A stretch of 64,000 nt of DNA from positions 15,708 to 79,707 of the forward strand of contig JBMOIC010000010.1 of assembly GCA_049317525.1 (NCBI GenBank), in the 5' to 3' direction. Shown in pieces: positions 35,606 to 43,850 of the stretch (position 1 is its first letter; every line of letters starts with the position of its first letter). This stretch comes from UBA961 sp049317525. GTDB taxonomy: Bacteria; Bacteroidota; Ignavibacteria; Kapaibacteriales; UBA961. A program made the position numbers and the translations under genes. The notes under the pieces were generated by a model. It saw only the letters and a list, made by a program, of their open reading frames with translations, did not search any database and was not told the origin of the DNA.

Positions 35606-37012
35606 TTAATCAACAAGATACTGTGTTTGTATAAATCTTTTATCTAATAATTGTTTTTCTGCTGATTCTGCTTTTTCAAAATTAAACTTGTTGTATTCTG
35701 CTATACAATACGATTGAATTTCTTGCAATCCAGGATTATTGATACTGCCAATATGAGTAGTATTCATATGCTTTGGCTTCTGATACTCTCCTTGTTGAAC
35801 TTTTTGTCCAATCTGCATATAAGCTTCTCTAAAAGAAATCCCTTGTTGAACTAATTCATTTACTGAATCAACTGTATACATCAGTTCATATTTTTTATCT
35901 TGAGTAATACCTTGATGATAAGAACTATTCTGTAATGCTATTGTTAATAAAGACATACATGTTGATAATTCTGTAAAAGCAGGAAAAAGTATTTCTTTTG
36001 TTATTTGATAATCTCTGTGATATCCCGAGGGTAAATTTGTAGTAATTCCACTAATTTCTACATGAATAGCACTAATTCGATTACATTTAGCTCTGATTAA
36101 CTCGAAAACATCTGGATTTTTTTTATGAGGCATGATACTAGAGCCTGTTGTAAACTCTTGCGGTAATGACATAAATCCGAAGTTTTGACTAGTATATAAA
36201 GTTATATCCATTGCCATTTTACTAATACTTTGGGCAATTCCCGAGAGTGCTCTAGAAACAATTAATTCACTTTTGCCTCTTGTCATTTGAGCATAAACAG
36301 AACTTATATTAAGTCCTTCAAAACCAAGTAAATCTGTTGTTAATGTTCTATCTAAGGGGAATGATGAACCATATCCTGCAGCACTTCCTAATGGATTTCT
36401 ATTCACAAATCTATATGCTGATTGAACAGTAAGTAAATCATCGGTTAGTGATTCAGCATAAGCTCCAAACCATAAACCAAATGAAGATGGCATCGCAATT
36501 TGCAGATGTGTATATCCCGGAATAATGATATCCTTGTATTGATCTCCAAGTTGTAATAAAGACATAACAGCATCTTTAACATTACTTGCAAGATGAAAAA
36601 GTTGATGTCTTAGGAACAGTTTTATATCCAATAAAGATTGATCATTTCTAGATCTTCCTGTATGAATTCTTTTACCTGCTTCACCAATTTTCTTTGTAAG
36701 AACTAATTCTACCCAAGAATGAATATCTTCACATGATTGGTCAATTGTAAATTCTTCTTGTACTACAATATGATATAATTCATGTAAAACAGACACAATA
36801 GATGAGAGCTCAGATCCGCTAATTAGTCCTGTTTTTTTCAACATTATTGCATGAGCAATTGAACCAAGTATATCGTATGGTGCTAAAAATACATCGAATT
36901 CTAAGTCTTTACCAATGGTAAATGCTTCGATTTCTTTATGAACAGAATATCCTTTATCCCATAGTTTCATAGAATGATTATCAGTAAACGAAGTGATATT
37001 TACTTTTTCCAT
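35606..37012 (-). CDS. argH: Argininosuccinate lyase
   Basis: A 468-residue enzyme of the fumarase/aspartase superfamily that splits argininosuccinate into arginine and fumarate. The catalytic loop signature GSSIMPHKKNPD is present (about residues 291-302), along with GRSRNDQSLLDIKLFLR and the His-containing GYTHLQIAMPSSFG. Full length. No other arginine genes are nearby; instead it is embedded between thioredoxin-fold and MBL/Rieske genes, overlapping the upstream redoxin gene by 13 bases. That overlap places it firmly in the run. Confidence 0.93.
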   Translation of the reverse strand: MEKVNITSFTDNHSMKLWDKGYSVHKEIEAFTIGKDLEFDVFLAPYDILGSIAHAIMLKKTGLISGSELSSIVSVLHELYHIVVQEEFTIDQSCEDIHSWVELVLTKKIGEAGKRIHTGRSRNDQSLLDIKLFLRHQLFHLASNVKDAVMSLLQLGDQYKDIIIPGYTHLQIAMPSSFGLWFGAYAESLTDDLLTVQSAYRFVNRNPLGSAAGYGSSFPLDRTLTTDLLGFEGLNISSVYAQMTRGKSELIVSRALSGIAQSISKMAMDITLYTSQNFGFMSLPQEFTTGSSIMPHKKNPDVFELIRAKCNRISAIHVEISGITTNLPSGYHRDYQITKEILFPAFTELSTCMSLLTIALQNSSYHQGITQDKKYELMYTVDSVNELVQQGISFREAYMQIGQKVQQGEYQKPKHMNTTHIGSINNPGLQEIQSYCIAEYNKFNFEKAESAEKQLLDKRFIQTQYLVD

Positions 37013-37608
37013 TTAATTGAGCAACCGATTGCTTTTGTAAAATCTGGACTTGCTGGTTTATTTTGCATTAAAGATTCTATTGCATTTGCTAGGTATTTTT
37101 CTTTTACATTCTCTGCATCACTATGATTATCATCAATAGCACCTATATAGGCAATAGAAAACACTCCAGAGTTATTCTTTAACACATACACATGTGGTGT
37201 TCTTGTTGCGCCATATGTTTTAGCAATTTGCTGGGTTGCATCTTGAATATATGGGAAAACAAAACCCTTTTCTTTTGCTCTGATTTTCATATTATCATAT
37301 GAATCTTCTGGTACCGATACTTCATCATTTGGATTAATAGCTATAACAGGAAATCCTTTTTCTGCATACATCTTATTGATTTGAATAATGCGATCTTCAT
37401 ATGCTTTTGAAAATGGGCAATGATTACATGTAAAAATGAGAATAATCCCTTTTGATGAGGAATAATCTTTTAGGCTAATCATCGATCCATCAACATTTCT
37501 TAGAGAAAAATCAGAAGCGATATCGCCTACTTTTAATCCATCAGCAGCAAAAATGTTCACACATGTTATGCAGGATAACAGAAGAGAAAAAAACCATAAT
37601 TTTTTCAT
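37000..37608 (-). CDS. Exported redoxin/thioredoxin family protein
   Basis: A 202-residue exported protein with a signal peptide ending near NIFAA. The thioredoxin-fold domain has a CxxC-type site in TCNHCPFSKAYEDR (CNHC) and continues VIAINPNDEVSVPEDSYDNM and GATRTPHVYVL with the cis-Pro. This matches the AhpC/TSA-like redoxin family common in Bacteroidota, whose role is thought to be thiol-disulfide or peroxide chemistry in the periplasm. It overlaps the TlpA-like gene upstream by four bases (ATGA) and argH downstream by 13 bases. Confidence 0.88.
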   Translation of the reverse strand: MKKLWFFSLLLSCITCVNIFAADGLKVGDIASDFSLRNVDGSMISLKDYSSSKGIILIFTCNHCPFSKAYEDRIIQINKMYAEKGFPVIAINPNDEVSVPEDSYDNMKIRAKEKGFVFPYIQDATQQIAKTYGATRTPHVYVLKNNSGVFSIAYIGAIDDNHSDAENVKEKYLANAIESLMQNKPASPDFTKAIGCSIKWKK

Positions 37609-38123
37609 AATTCACTCTTTAATAATTGTGTAATAATATCTTGTAATTCTTCATGTTTAAATTGTTTTTCAAAGAATTTGCGAATTTTTTTTTGATTATT
37701 AATCAGTAAAGTAGCTGGTAAAGCACCACTCCACTCACTATCAACTTTATCTATCCATTCATTTGGATTTTCAGCTTTTAATAACACTATCTCGGATTGA
37801 ATATCTTTCTTTTTTATGAAAGGAAGTAGAATTTTTTCTTTGTCTTGTATAAAATCCAAACTAATTAAAAGAACTTTTACTGATTGATTTTTATACTTCG
37901 CATTAATTTCTTCAAATATTGGTAATTCTTCAACGCATGGCTTACACCATGTTGCCCAAAAATTTATTATGTATAATGTATCATGAGTATTATGAAGCAA
38001 AGAATCAATTTGTGAAAAAGAGATAATTCTTCCTTGATTTTGGGCATTAATATTTGGAGTGCTATGGATAAAGACCCATGCCAATAAAGGTAGAAGCAAA
38101 CTATAATGTACTTTATATAGCAT
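37605..38123 (-). CDS. TlpA-like exported thiol-disulfide oxidoreductase
   Basis: A 172-residue exported or membrane-tethered thioredoxin-fold protein. Signal sequence at 1-27 (core LLLPLLAWVFI, ending NINAQ). The active site is WATWCKPCVEELPIFEEI (CKPC), and the cis-Pro is in GALPATLLIN. Such proteins reduce disulfides in the periplasm, for example during cytochrome maturation. It forms a pair with the next redoxin gene. Its ATG overlaps the DUF4175 gene's stop by one base (TAATG). Confidence 0.9.
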   Translation of the reverse strand: MLYKVHYSLLLPLLAWVFIHSTPNINAQNQGRIISFSQIDSLLHNTHDTLYIINFWATWCKPCVEELPIFEEINAKYKNQSVKVLLISLDFIQDKEKILLPFIKKKDIQSEIVLLKAENPNEWIDKVDSEWSGALPATLLINNQKKIRKFFEKQFKHEELQDIITQLLKSEL

Positions 38124-41100
38124 TATTGTATCACAGTACGTTTAGTTTGCAAGCGGTCAAAATATTGTCTGATAAGAATTTCATAGTCTTTTGTATACCC
38201 TTTTCCTAAAGATCTAAGCACATCTTGCATCGCTTTATTTCTTCCTTCTGGAGAGTTAAGATTTAACTGTGGAGGACTTTTTACCGTGATGTCTTGTCCA
38301 CTTCTGGATTCTCTGTCTTTTTCATAATCTCTTTCATTCATAGATCTAGAAGCATCCAATAACCTAGACAAAATTCTTTCTTGTCTTCTTCTAGTTTCTG
38401 GAGTGATAATTCCACTTTCCATATCAGCAACAATCTCTCGCATTTCATCTGCAATTTTCTTTAAGTCGCCTAAAGATTTTCTTTTACCAGTTGGATCAGT
38501 TTGTTGTTTGGCTAATTCTTCCATAGCTTGTTGAGCTTTACCTTGTTGTCCTGCTAATCGAGCTAATTGCTGTTGTTGTTGCGGAGACAAACTTCCATCT
38601 TGTCCAGGTTGTGGCATTCCTGAATTAATCTGTTGTTGCATACCTGCCATTTTCTGCAATTGTTGCATCATGCCTCCACTGCCTGCTTTTGCTTGGCCCT
38701 GCCCTCCGGGATTATCACAAGATCCATCACCTTCGCCTTTCATCTTATTTAAGGCATCTTGCATTTGGATAGATGCTTTATTTAATGAACTCATAGCAGC
38801 CATTTGAGATTGAGCAGCATTCGAAGGATTTCTTTGAGATAATTGTTCAGATGCTTTTTGCATTTCTTGCATAGCATTAGACATTTCTTTTACCATTTCA
38901 GGACTTACTTTTGTTGTCTTTTGCGCTAATTGCATCATTTGGGCAGCCATATTTGCTAATTGATCTTGCAATTGCGCTTGGTCTTGGGCTGCTTTTTGTA
39001 ATTGATTAGAATTAAAATCTAATGATTCTGTTTTCTGTTTTTGGGCTTCTTCTTGTTTAGACATACTTAAAGCATCTTGCAATGATTTTTGCATTTGCCT
39101 GATGGCTTCTTTATTCATATTTTTTTTCATCTCTTGCTTTAGCTTTTTCATTTGCTTGGCAAAATTCTTAACATTTTGCGCAGCTTTTTTCTGCTTTTGC
39201 GCAGACTTATTCATATCCCCTTTTTGCATTTCATCAGAAGCTTCTTGCATTTCTTGAGATGTTTCTTGTTCAGCTAATTCTTCTTTTGCTTTTTCAAGCT
39301 CTTTCATGGGCATTTGTTGAGCAAGATCTTTCATTAATTGTTCAAGATCTTTAAGTTCTTTTGCCATATCTTTTAAGTCTTGCTGCAATGCTTTGTTTTC
39401 TAATTCATTAGCTTTTTTTTCTGCTTGATTAGATGGATTTGTGTTTTCCGTCTTTTTGGCCAATTGTTCTTGTTGTTCTGCTAATTTTTCAGCTCTTTTA
39501 AGCAAAGCATCTGTTTTTTGTTCTGCTTGTAAACGCTTTAAAATATTCATTGTTCTTTCAATTCCCTTCCTAAATTCTTCTTCATTGAATTTCATTTGTT
39601 TCATTGCTTGTTGAATTTGTTCAGGGCTTAATTCTTGCATGGCTTTTTGCATTTCTTCCATTGCTTTCCGCAATTCTGGAGAATTTACTTCTCGCATCAG
39701 TTTTTGAAGCTCTTTATATTGCTCCATTGTTTCTGGTGAAATCGCATTGTTATCCTGCAACTTTTCGGTGATATCTTGCAATTTTTTATCTATCTGATCC
39801 ATCTTTTTCTGAAGATTTTCCTGCTTTTTCATCAGATTATCTACTTTTTTTGCGTCTTTCCAATCCATATTTTGTTGTTGCTTTAGCATTTCTCTTTGTA
39901 ATTCATCCAATTCTTTAGAGATTTCTTTTGCTTCAGCTGCTGTTTTTTCCAGATCTTTTACTGCATTATCTTGTACTGAATCTGCATTAGACAATACTTC
40001 ATCTAATGAAGGTAATCGAACACTGATAATTGATGTTCTTGAAGATTTTGGGCCGGTAATAATATCATTATCAATGATTTCACAATAGAATTCATATCGA
40101 TCACTTGGGGCAATTCCAACTTTATTTATATCCCACATATATGGAATATCTGCGCTTACAGTACCACTTGGAATAGGAATACTTAGCGAGCTAAAACTTT
40201 TGGACTCTGGTGCATATTTGGATTCAGCTAATCTATACCACAGTTTTAATGATGAAAACCCATAATCATCGGCTATTTGAAGAGAAATAGGTAATAATGC
40301 TTGTTCATTTACAGTAATATCATGATTTGGCTCTATCAATGTAATAATGGGAGAATTGTCACGAATGGTAGTTATGGAATAATGGAGTGGCTCTTCATTT
40401 ATTCTTCCATCTTTGTCTTTAATTTCGATATAATATTCACCATCTTTTTTTACTGTAAATCCTCCATTTGCAACCCTTGATTCTCCTTGTAATGCTATTC
40501 TAACAGTATCATAACTTTTGGCTTTACTGCCATTTACCGTATCTTTTTGATTATATGAAGGATACAATACAATGATTGAAGCTTTGCTTATATCTTTGCT
40601 TGAAACTACAGATAATCGAACGGTAGTACCAATAAGGCTTATGATATCTGCATTTTGTTCATTTATTGTTTTTGATGCTTGTTTACTATATGCTGGTGGT
40701 TGAACGGTTCCTGAGATAGAACGTATCTGAGGTCTATCAATCACGGTGATTTTCCCAATGGCTGTTTGTACTGGTTCATTTAACCAGTCTGACATTCCAT
40801 AAAACTCTACACTTTGTTTAAGTGATTCTATCTGATAGGTATATACATTAGTAGAATCTGCTTGCAATTGAAATTTTTCGAAGTTTTGCTGTTTACCTTG
40901 CTTTAGCATCAGAAAAACAGAGGCAGGCATAGTTCCATGTACAGTGATAGAAATGCGTGCTTTTTCACCTCTTAATTGTTCTTTATTAAGGGGAGATATC
41001 GTTAAATAGAATGGCGCAGGTGGAACAAATGATGTATCATGATTCCAAAGCCTATACAATGAAGATTGAAGAGATTGAACGCCAACAATACTAATTGATG

Positions 41101-41614
41101 ATATAACTATTGATAGTATAAAAAAAAGAAATGCCCTTTTTTTCTTTTGATGATTAAGTATTACAGAAAAATCTTTCCCTTTTGTTAATGATGATGCATA
41201 TGAAAATGCAGCATATACAAGTTCTTTAGATGTCCCTTGCTTATTAAATTCTAATAATTGCATTGCATTTAGCAAAATATCTCTAATATCACTATAAACA
41301 TCTCCAACTCTTTTAGCTAATTGATATAATGTATCTTTTTTTGACATGCCGATTAATAGCATGATAGATGGGAATACATTAGAACCAAGTGCAACAATAG
41401 ACAATATTACCGATGTATAAAATAATGTTGTTCTTGTTTGAATATTACCTTGAGCTATAGCTTCTAATGCAGAAAAAAAGAGAACAATAATAGATATATA
41501 TGAAATACCAATAAGTAATCCAGAAATAGTATTATTAATCAGCTCTGAATGTTGAACTTCTTCAAGCCTTTTAATAATATCCTCATATCCTTTTTCTATA
41601 GGATTTGTATTCAT
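38123..41614 (-). CDS. DUF4175-type membrane protein with long Gln/Met/Lys-rich coiled coil
   Basis: A 1163-residue inner-membrane protein. Three transmembrane helices lie in the first 185 residues (about 25-50, 60-90, 160-182). Beta-rich segments (about 195-530) follow, then a very long, low-complexity coiled coil (about 540-1000) rich in Gln, Met, Lys and Glu (MQKAMQELSPEQIQQAM, LARLAGQQGK). The C-terminus ends with a conserved GYTKDYEILIRQYFDRLQ. This architecture matches DUF4175, known from alphaproteobacterial and FCB genomes and of unknown function. It is 6 bases after the DUF4159 gene, a frequent companion, so a membrane-anchored periplasmic complex is likely. Confidence 0.78.
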   Translation of the reverse strand: MNTNPIEKGYEDIIKRLEEVQHSELINNTISGLLIGISYISIIVLFFSALEAIAQGNIQTRTTLFYTSVILSIVALGSNVFPSIMLLIGMSKKDTLYQLAKRVGDVYSDIRDILLNAMQLLEFNKQGTSKELVYAAFSYASSLTKGKDFSVILNHQKKKRAFLFFILSIVISSISIVGVQSLQSSLYRLWNHDTSFVPPAPFYLTISPLNKEQLRGEKARISITVHGTMPASVFLMLKQGKQQNFEKFQLQADSTNVYTYQIESLKQSVEFYGMSDWLNEPVQTAIGKITVIDRPQIRSISGTVQPPAYSKQASKTINEQNADIISLIGTTVRLSVVSSKDISKASIIVLYPSYNQKDTVNGSKAKSYDTVRIALQGESRVANGGFTVKKDGEYYIEIKDKDGRINEEPLHYSITTIRDNSPIITLIEPNHDITVNEQALLPISLQIADDYGFSSLKLWYRLAESKYAPESKSFSSLSIPIPSGTVSADIPYMWDINKVGIAPSDRYEFYCEIIDNDIITGPKSSRTSIISVRLPSLDEVLSNADSVQDNAVKDLEKTAAEAKEISKELDELQREMLKQQQNMDWKDAKKVDNLMKKQENLQKKMDQIDKKLQDITEKLQDNNAISPETMEQYKELQKLMREVNSPELRKAMEEMQKAMQELSPEQIQQAMKQMKFNEEEFRKGIERTMNILKRLQAEQKTDALLKRAEKLAEQQEQLAKKTENTNPSNQAEKKANELENKALQQDLKDMAKELKDLEQLMKDLAQQMPMKELEKAKEELAEQETSQEMQEASDEMQKGDMNKSAQKQKKAAQNVKNFAKQMKKLKQEMKKNMNKEAIRQMQKSLQDALSMSKQEEAQKQKTESLDFNSNQLQKAAQDQAQLQDQLANMAAQMMQLAQKTTKVSPEMVKEMSNAMQEMQKASEQLSQRNPSNAAQSQMAAMSSLNKASIQMQDALNKMKGEGDGSCDNPGGQGQAKAGSGGMMQQLQKMAGMQQQINSGMPQPGQDGSLSPQQQQQLARLAGQQGKAQQAMEELAKQQTDPTGKRKSLGDLKKIADEMREIVADMESGIITPETRRRQERILSRLLDASRSMNERDYEKDRESRSGQDITVKSPPQLNLNSPEGRNKAMQDVLRSLGKGYTKDYEILIRQYFDRLQTKRTVIQ

Positions 41615-41620
41615 ATAAAA

Positions 41621-42292
41621 TTATCTAGTTAAAGCGTAAACAATAATGTTTGTACCAATTTTCAAGGAAATTTCACGTTTTTCATTTGTATCATGATGAA
41701 TTTCTGGATCTGCCCAACCATCACTTGGATTGGTTTCTACTGTATAGAACACACATAGTTTGCCATTATGAAAAAGGCCTAGTCCCTGAGGCATTTTTGC
41801 ATCATGTTCATGTATTTTTGGCATACCATTTGGAAAAACAAAATGTGATGAATAAAGAGGATGATTAAAGGGTAAATCGATAAAATTTTGTGATGGAAAC
41901 ACCTTTTTCATTTCTTTACGAATAGAAGCGTCCATGCCATAATCATCGTCAATATAAAGGAAACCTCCATGTTCTAAATATGCTTTTAGTCTAGCTACTT
42001 CATTATCTGAAAAACTAACAGTACCATGACCTGTCATGAAAAGTATAGGATACTGAAATATATTATCAGATGAAATATCTACATATTCATATTTAGGTTC
42101 TACTTGAATAGTAGTATATTTTCTAATATATGCTAAAAGATTCACTTCAGAGGATTGATCATTATACCAATCACCACCACCTGAATATTTTACTCTTCCA
42201 ATTTTAAGCAAACTATTTTGTTGTTGTGCTTGAATTGGTATTAAACATATCACTAATAAAAATGCAAAAAGCATATATCTGATGAATTTCAT
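41621..42292 (-). CDS. DUF4159 family exported protein
   Basis: A 223-residue exported protein with a flavodoxin/GATase-like fold. Start chosen at the ATG at 42292, giving signal peptide MKFIRYMLFAFLLV ending near IQAQ. The longer frame from 42355 overlaps the upstream gene. Landmarks: RVKYSGGGDWYND, FMTGHGTVSFSD, LKAYLEHGGFLYIDDDYG and the HPLYSSHF and HEHD stretch. These are typical of DUF4159. In other genomes DUF4159 genes sit with MoxR, DUF58 and VWA genes; none of those is here, only DUF4175. Confidence 0.88.
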   Translation of the reverse strand: MKFIRYMLFAFLLVICLIPIQAQQQNSLLKIGRVKYSGGGDWYNDQSSEVNLLAYIRKYTTIQVEPKYEYVDISSDNIFQYPILFMTGHGTVSFSDNEVARLKAYLEHGGFLYIDDDYGMDASIRKEMKKVFPSQNFIDLPFNHPLYSSHFVFPNGMPKIHEHDAKMPQGLGLFHNGKLCVFYTVETNPSDGWADPEIHHDTNEKREISLKIGTNIIVYALTR

Positions 42293-42351
42293 ATTACATT
42301 TGTGATAGGCATAGATGAACATACATTTAATATGCATAACGTTCGAATGTA

Positions 42352-43725
42352 TCAAGTATTTGAGTCCAATACAATAGATTCAATTAATGTACGATAGTCT
42401 TCTGCATTTTGTTCTGAATCACTTTCTGCAATAAATCTGACAATGGGTTCAGTATTAGATATTCGCACATGTATCCAACTCAATCCAAAGTCCATCCATA
42501 TCCCATCATCATATCTAATCTGAAGTGCATGTTCACCCAAAGTATCAGCAATTTTTTTATACAGTACTTGCGGATCTCTATCCCAATTTGATTTACCTTT
42601 AGCTATATATCTTTTGGGCAAACTATCAGATATTTTGCTCAATGTTGAATGTTCACATCTTAGCAAAGCAATAATCAATGCAATTCCAACCAAAGAATCT
42701 CTTCCATAATGACAACTAGGCAAGATTACGCCACCACTACCTTCCCCACCTATAATTGCATTATGCTGTTTCATTGCTTTTACAACATTAATCTCCCCAA
42801 CTGGACTTCTAAATGTTTTGGCTTTATATTCTTCTGAAATAATATCTGTAATTCTTGAAGTTGATAAATTAACGACAACACTTTGAACTTCATTGATATC
42901 TATCATAGATAATAAAGACTTAACAGATAAAGCAATTGTTTTTTCTTCGCCTATGGGAATGCCATGCTCATCAATCAGAACTAATCTATCTGCATCTGGA
43001 TCTATGGCTATTCCAAAGTCTGCTTTATGGTTTAGGACAGCTTGCGATAATTGATATAAATTCTGTGGAATTGGTTCGGGAATGTGTGGAAACATCCCTG
43101 AATTGTCACAAAACAATGGAATTACTTCGCATCCTAATAATTCTAATAATCTAGGTATAAATATGCTTCCAGAAGCGTGAACGGCATCCACAACTACTGT
43201 GTATTGTTTACCCAAGAAACAAGATTGTTTTGTAATTGATTCGATGGATGAAATGACAGCATTACAATGATATTCTACCGCATTTTCTACAGTATATATC
43301 GTACCAGGAATGATATTTTCTGATGAATCATGAGGAAAATTATCTACTATGTGCCAGAATTCTCTATTCTGTTGTTCGTCTAAAAATACTCCATCAGAAC
43401 CTAGAAATTTCAATCCATTCCATTCTTGAGGATTATGTGAAGCTGTAATTGATATTCCACCTGCAGCTTCAGAATGTTCTGTTTGTAATTGAATAGTTGG
43501 TGTTGGTGCAATACCTAATAACAATATATCTCTGCCACAAGCTTGCAAAGTTCCAATAAGAATATGTTCCATCCATAATCCAGATGGGCGGCCATCTCTT
43601 CCAATAACTATTGGTCCTTCGGGACAATATTGTGCAAAAGCAGCAGCATATCTACTAATAATTTCAGGCTGAAGCCCTGTCCCTAATGTTGCTCTTAATC
43701 CAGAAATTGATCGTATAAATGCCAT
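42352..43725 (-). CDS. glmM: Phosphoglucosamine mutase/phosphomannomutase family
   Basis: A 457-residue alpha-D-phosphohexomutase. The phosphoserine loop is ITASHNPQEWNGLKF (about residues 91-105), the metal-binding loop DPDADRLVL (about 232-240) and the sugar-binding GEGSGGVI (about 317-324), and the C-terminal phosphate-binding region contains RISNTEPIVRF. The start is taken at the ATG at 43725 (MAFIRSISGLRATLG), matching the family; the ATG at 43761 lies upstream of the promoter-like element. GlmM, feeding UDP-GlcNAc synthesis, is the likeliest role, but phosphomannomutase activity cannot be excluded. First gene of the ten-gene run. Confidence 0.85.
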   Translation of the reverse strand: MAFIRSISGLRATLGTGLQPEIISRYAAAFAQYCPEGPIVIGRDGRPSGLWMEHILIGTLQACGRDILLLGIAPTPTIQLQTEHSEAAGGISITASHNPQEWNGLKFLGSDGVFLDEQQNREFWHIVDNFPHDSSENIIPGTIYTVENAVEYHCNAVISSIESITKQSCFLGKQYTVVVDAVHASGSIFIPRLLELLGCEVIPLFCDNSGMFPHIPEPIPQNLYQLSQAVLNHKADFGIAIDPDADRLVLIDEHGIPIGEEKTIALSVKSLLSMIDINEVQSVVVNLSTSRITDIISEEYKAKTFRSPVGEINVVKAMKQHNAIIGGEGSGGVILPSCHYGRDSLVGIALIIALLRCEHSTLSKISDSLPKRYIAKGKSNWDRDPQVLYKKIADTLGEHALQIRYDDGIWMDFGLSWIHVRISNTEPIVRFIAESDSEQNAEDYRTLIESIVLDSNT

Positions 43726-43758
43726 TGTTTTTCTACTTGTAAATGTCTTAATTAAGCG

Positions 43759-43766
43759 CAAATATA
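43759..43766 (-). promoter_or_regulatory. Putative -7 promoter element for the glmM run
   Basis: Reads TATATTTG on the minus strand, an exact TAnnTTTG match, 33 bases before the chosen glmM start and just after the terminator of the preceding gene. No -33 TTG at canonical spacing. Confidence 0.4.
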
Positions 43767-43793
43767 AGGGAACAACCTGATATATATTGAGAA

Positions 43794-43827
43794 TAAAAAA
43801 AGGCTGTGCATAACTTATACACAGCCT
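43794..43827 (-). terminator. Intrinsic terminator after the PD40-OmpA gene
   Basis: On the minus strand, AGGCTGTGTATAA pairs with TTATGCACAGCCT (one A-C mismatch) and is followed by seven Ts (43800-43794). It lies 23 bases after the stop at 43851 and separates this gene from the glmM run. Confidence 0.88.
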
Positions 43828-43850
43828 CTCATTATAAAGCAGAAAGTAGA

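Noticed and set aside
38650..39900. Repetitive DNA considered as a tandem repeat or CRISPR-like array
   Set aside because: It encodes the Gln/Met/Lys coiled coil of the DUF4175 protein. Repeats are irregular and follow heptads, with no spacer structure.
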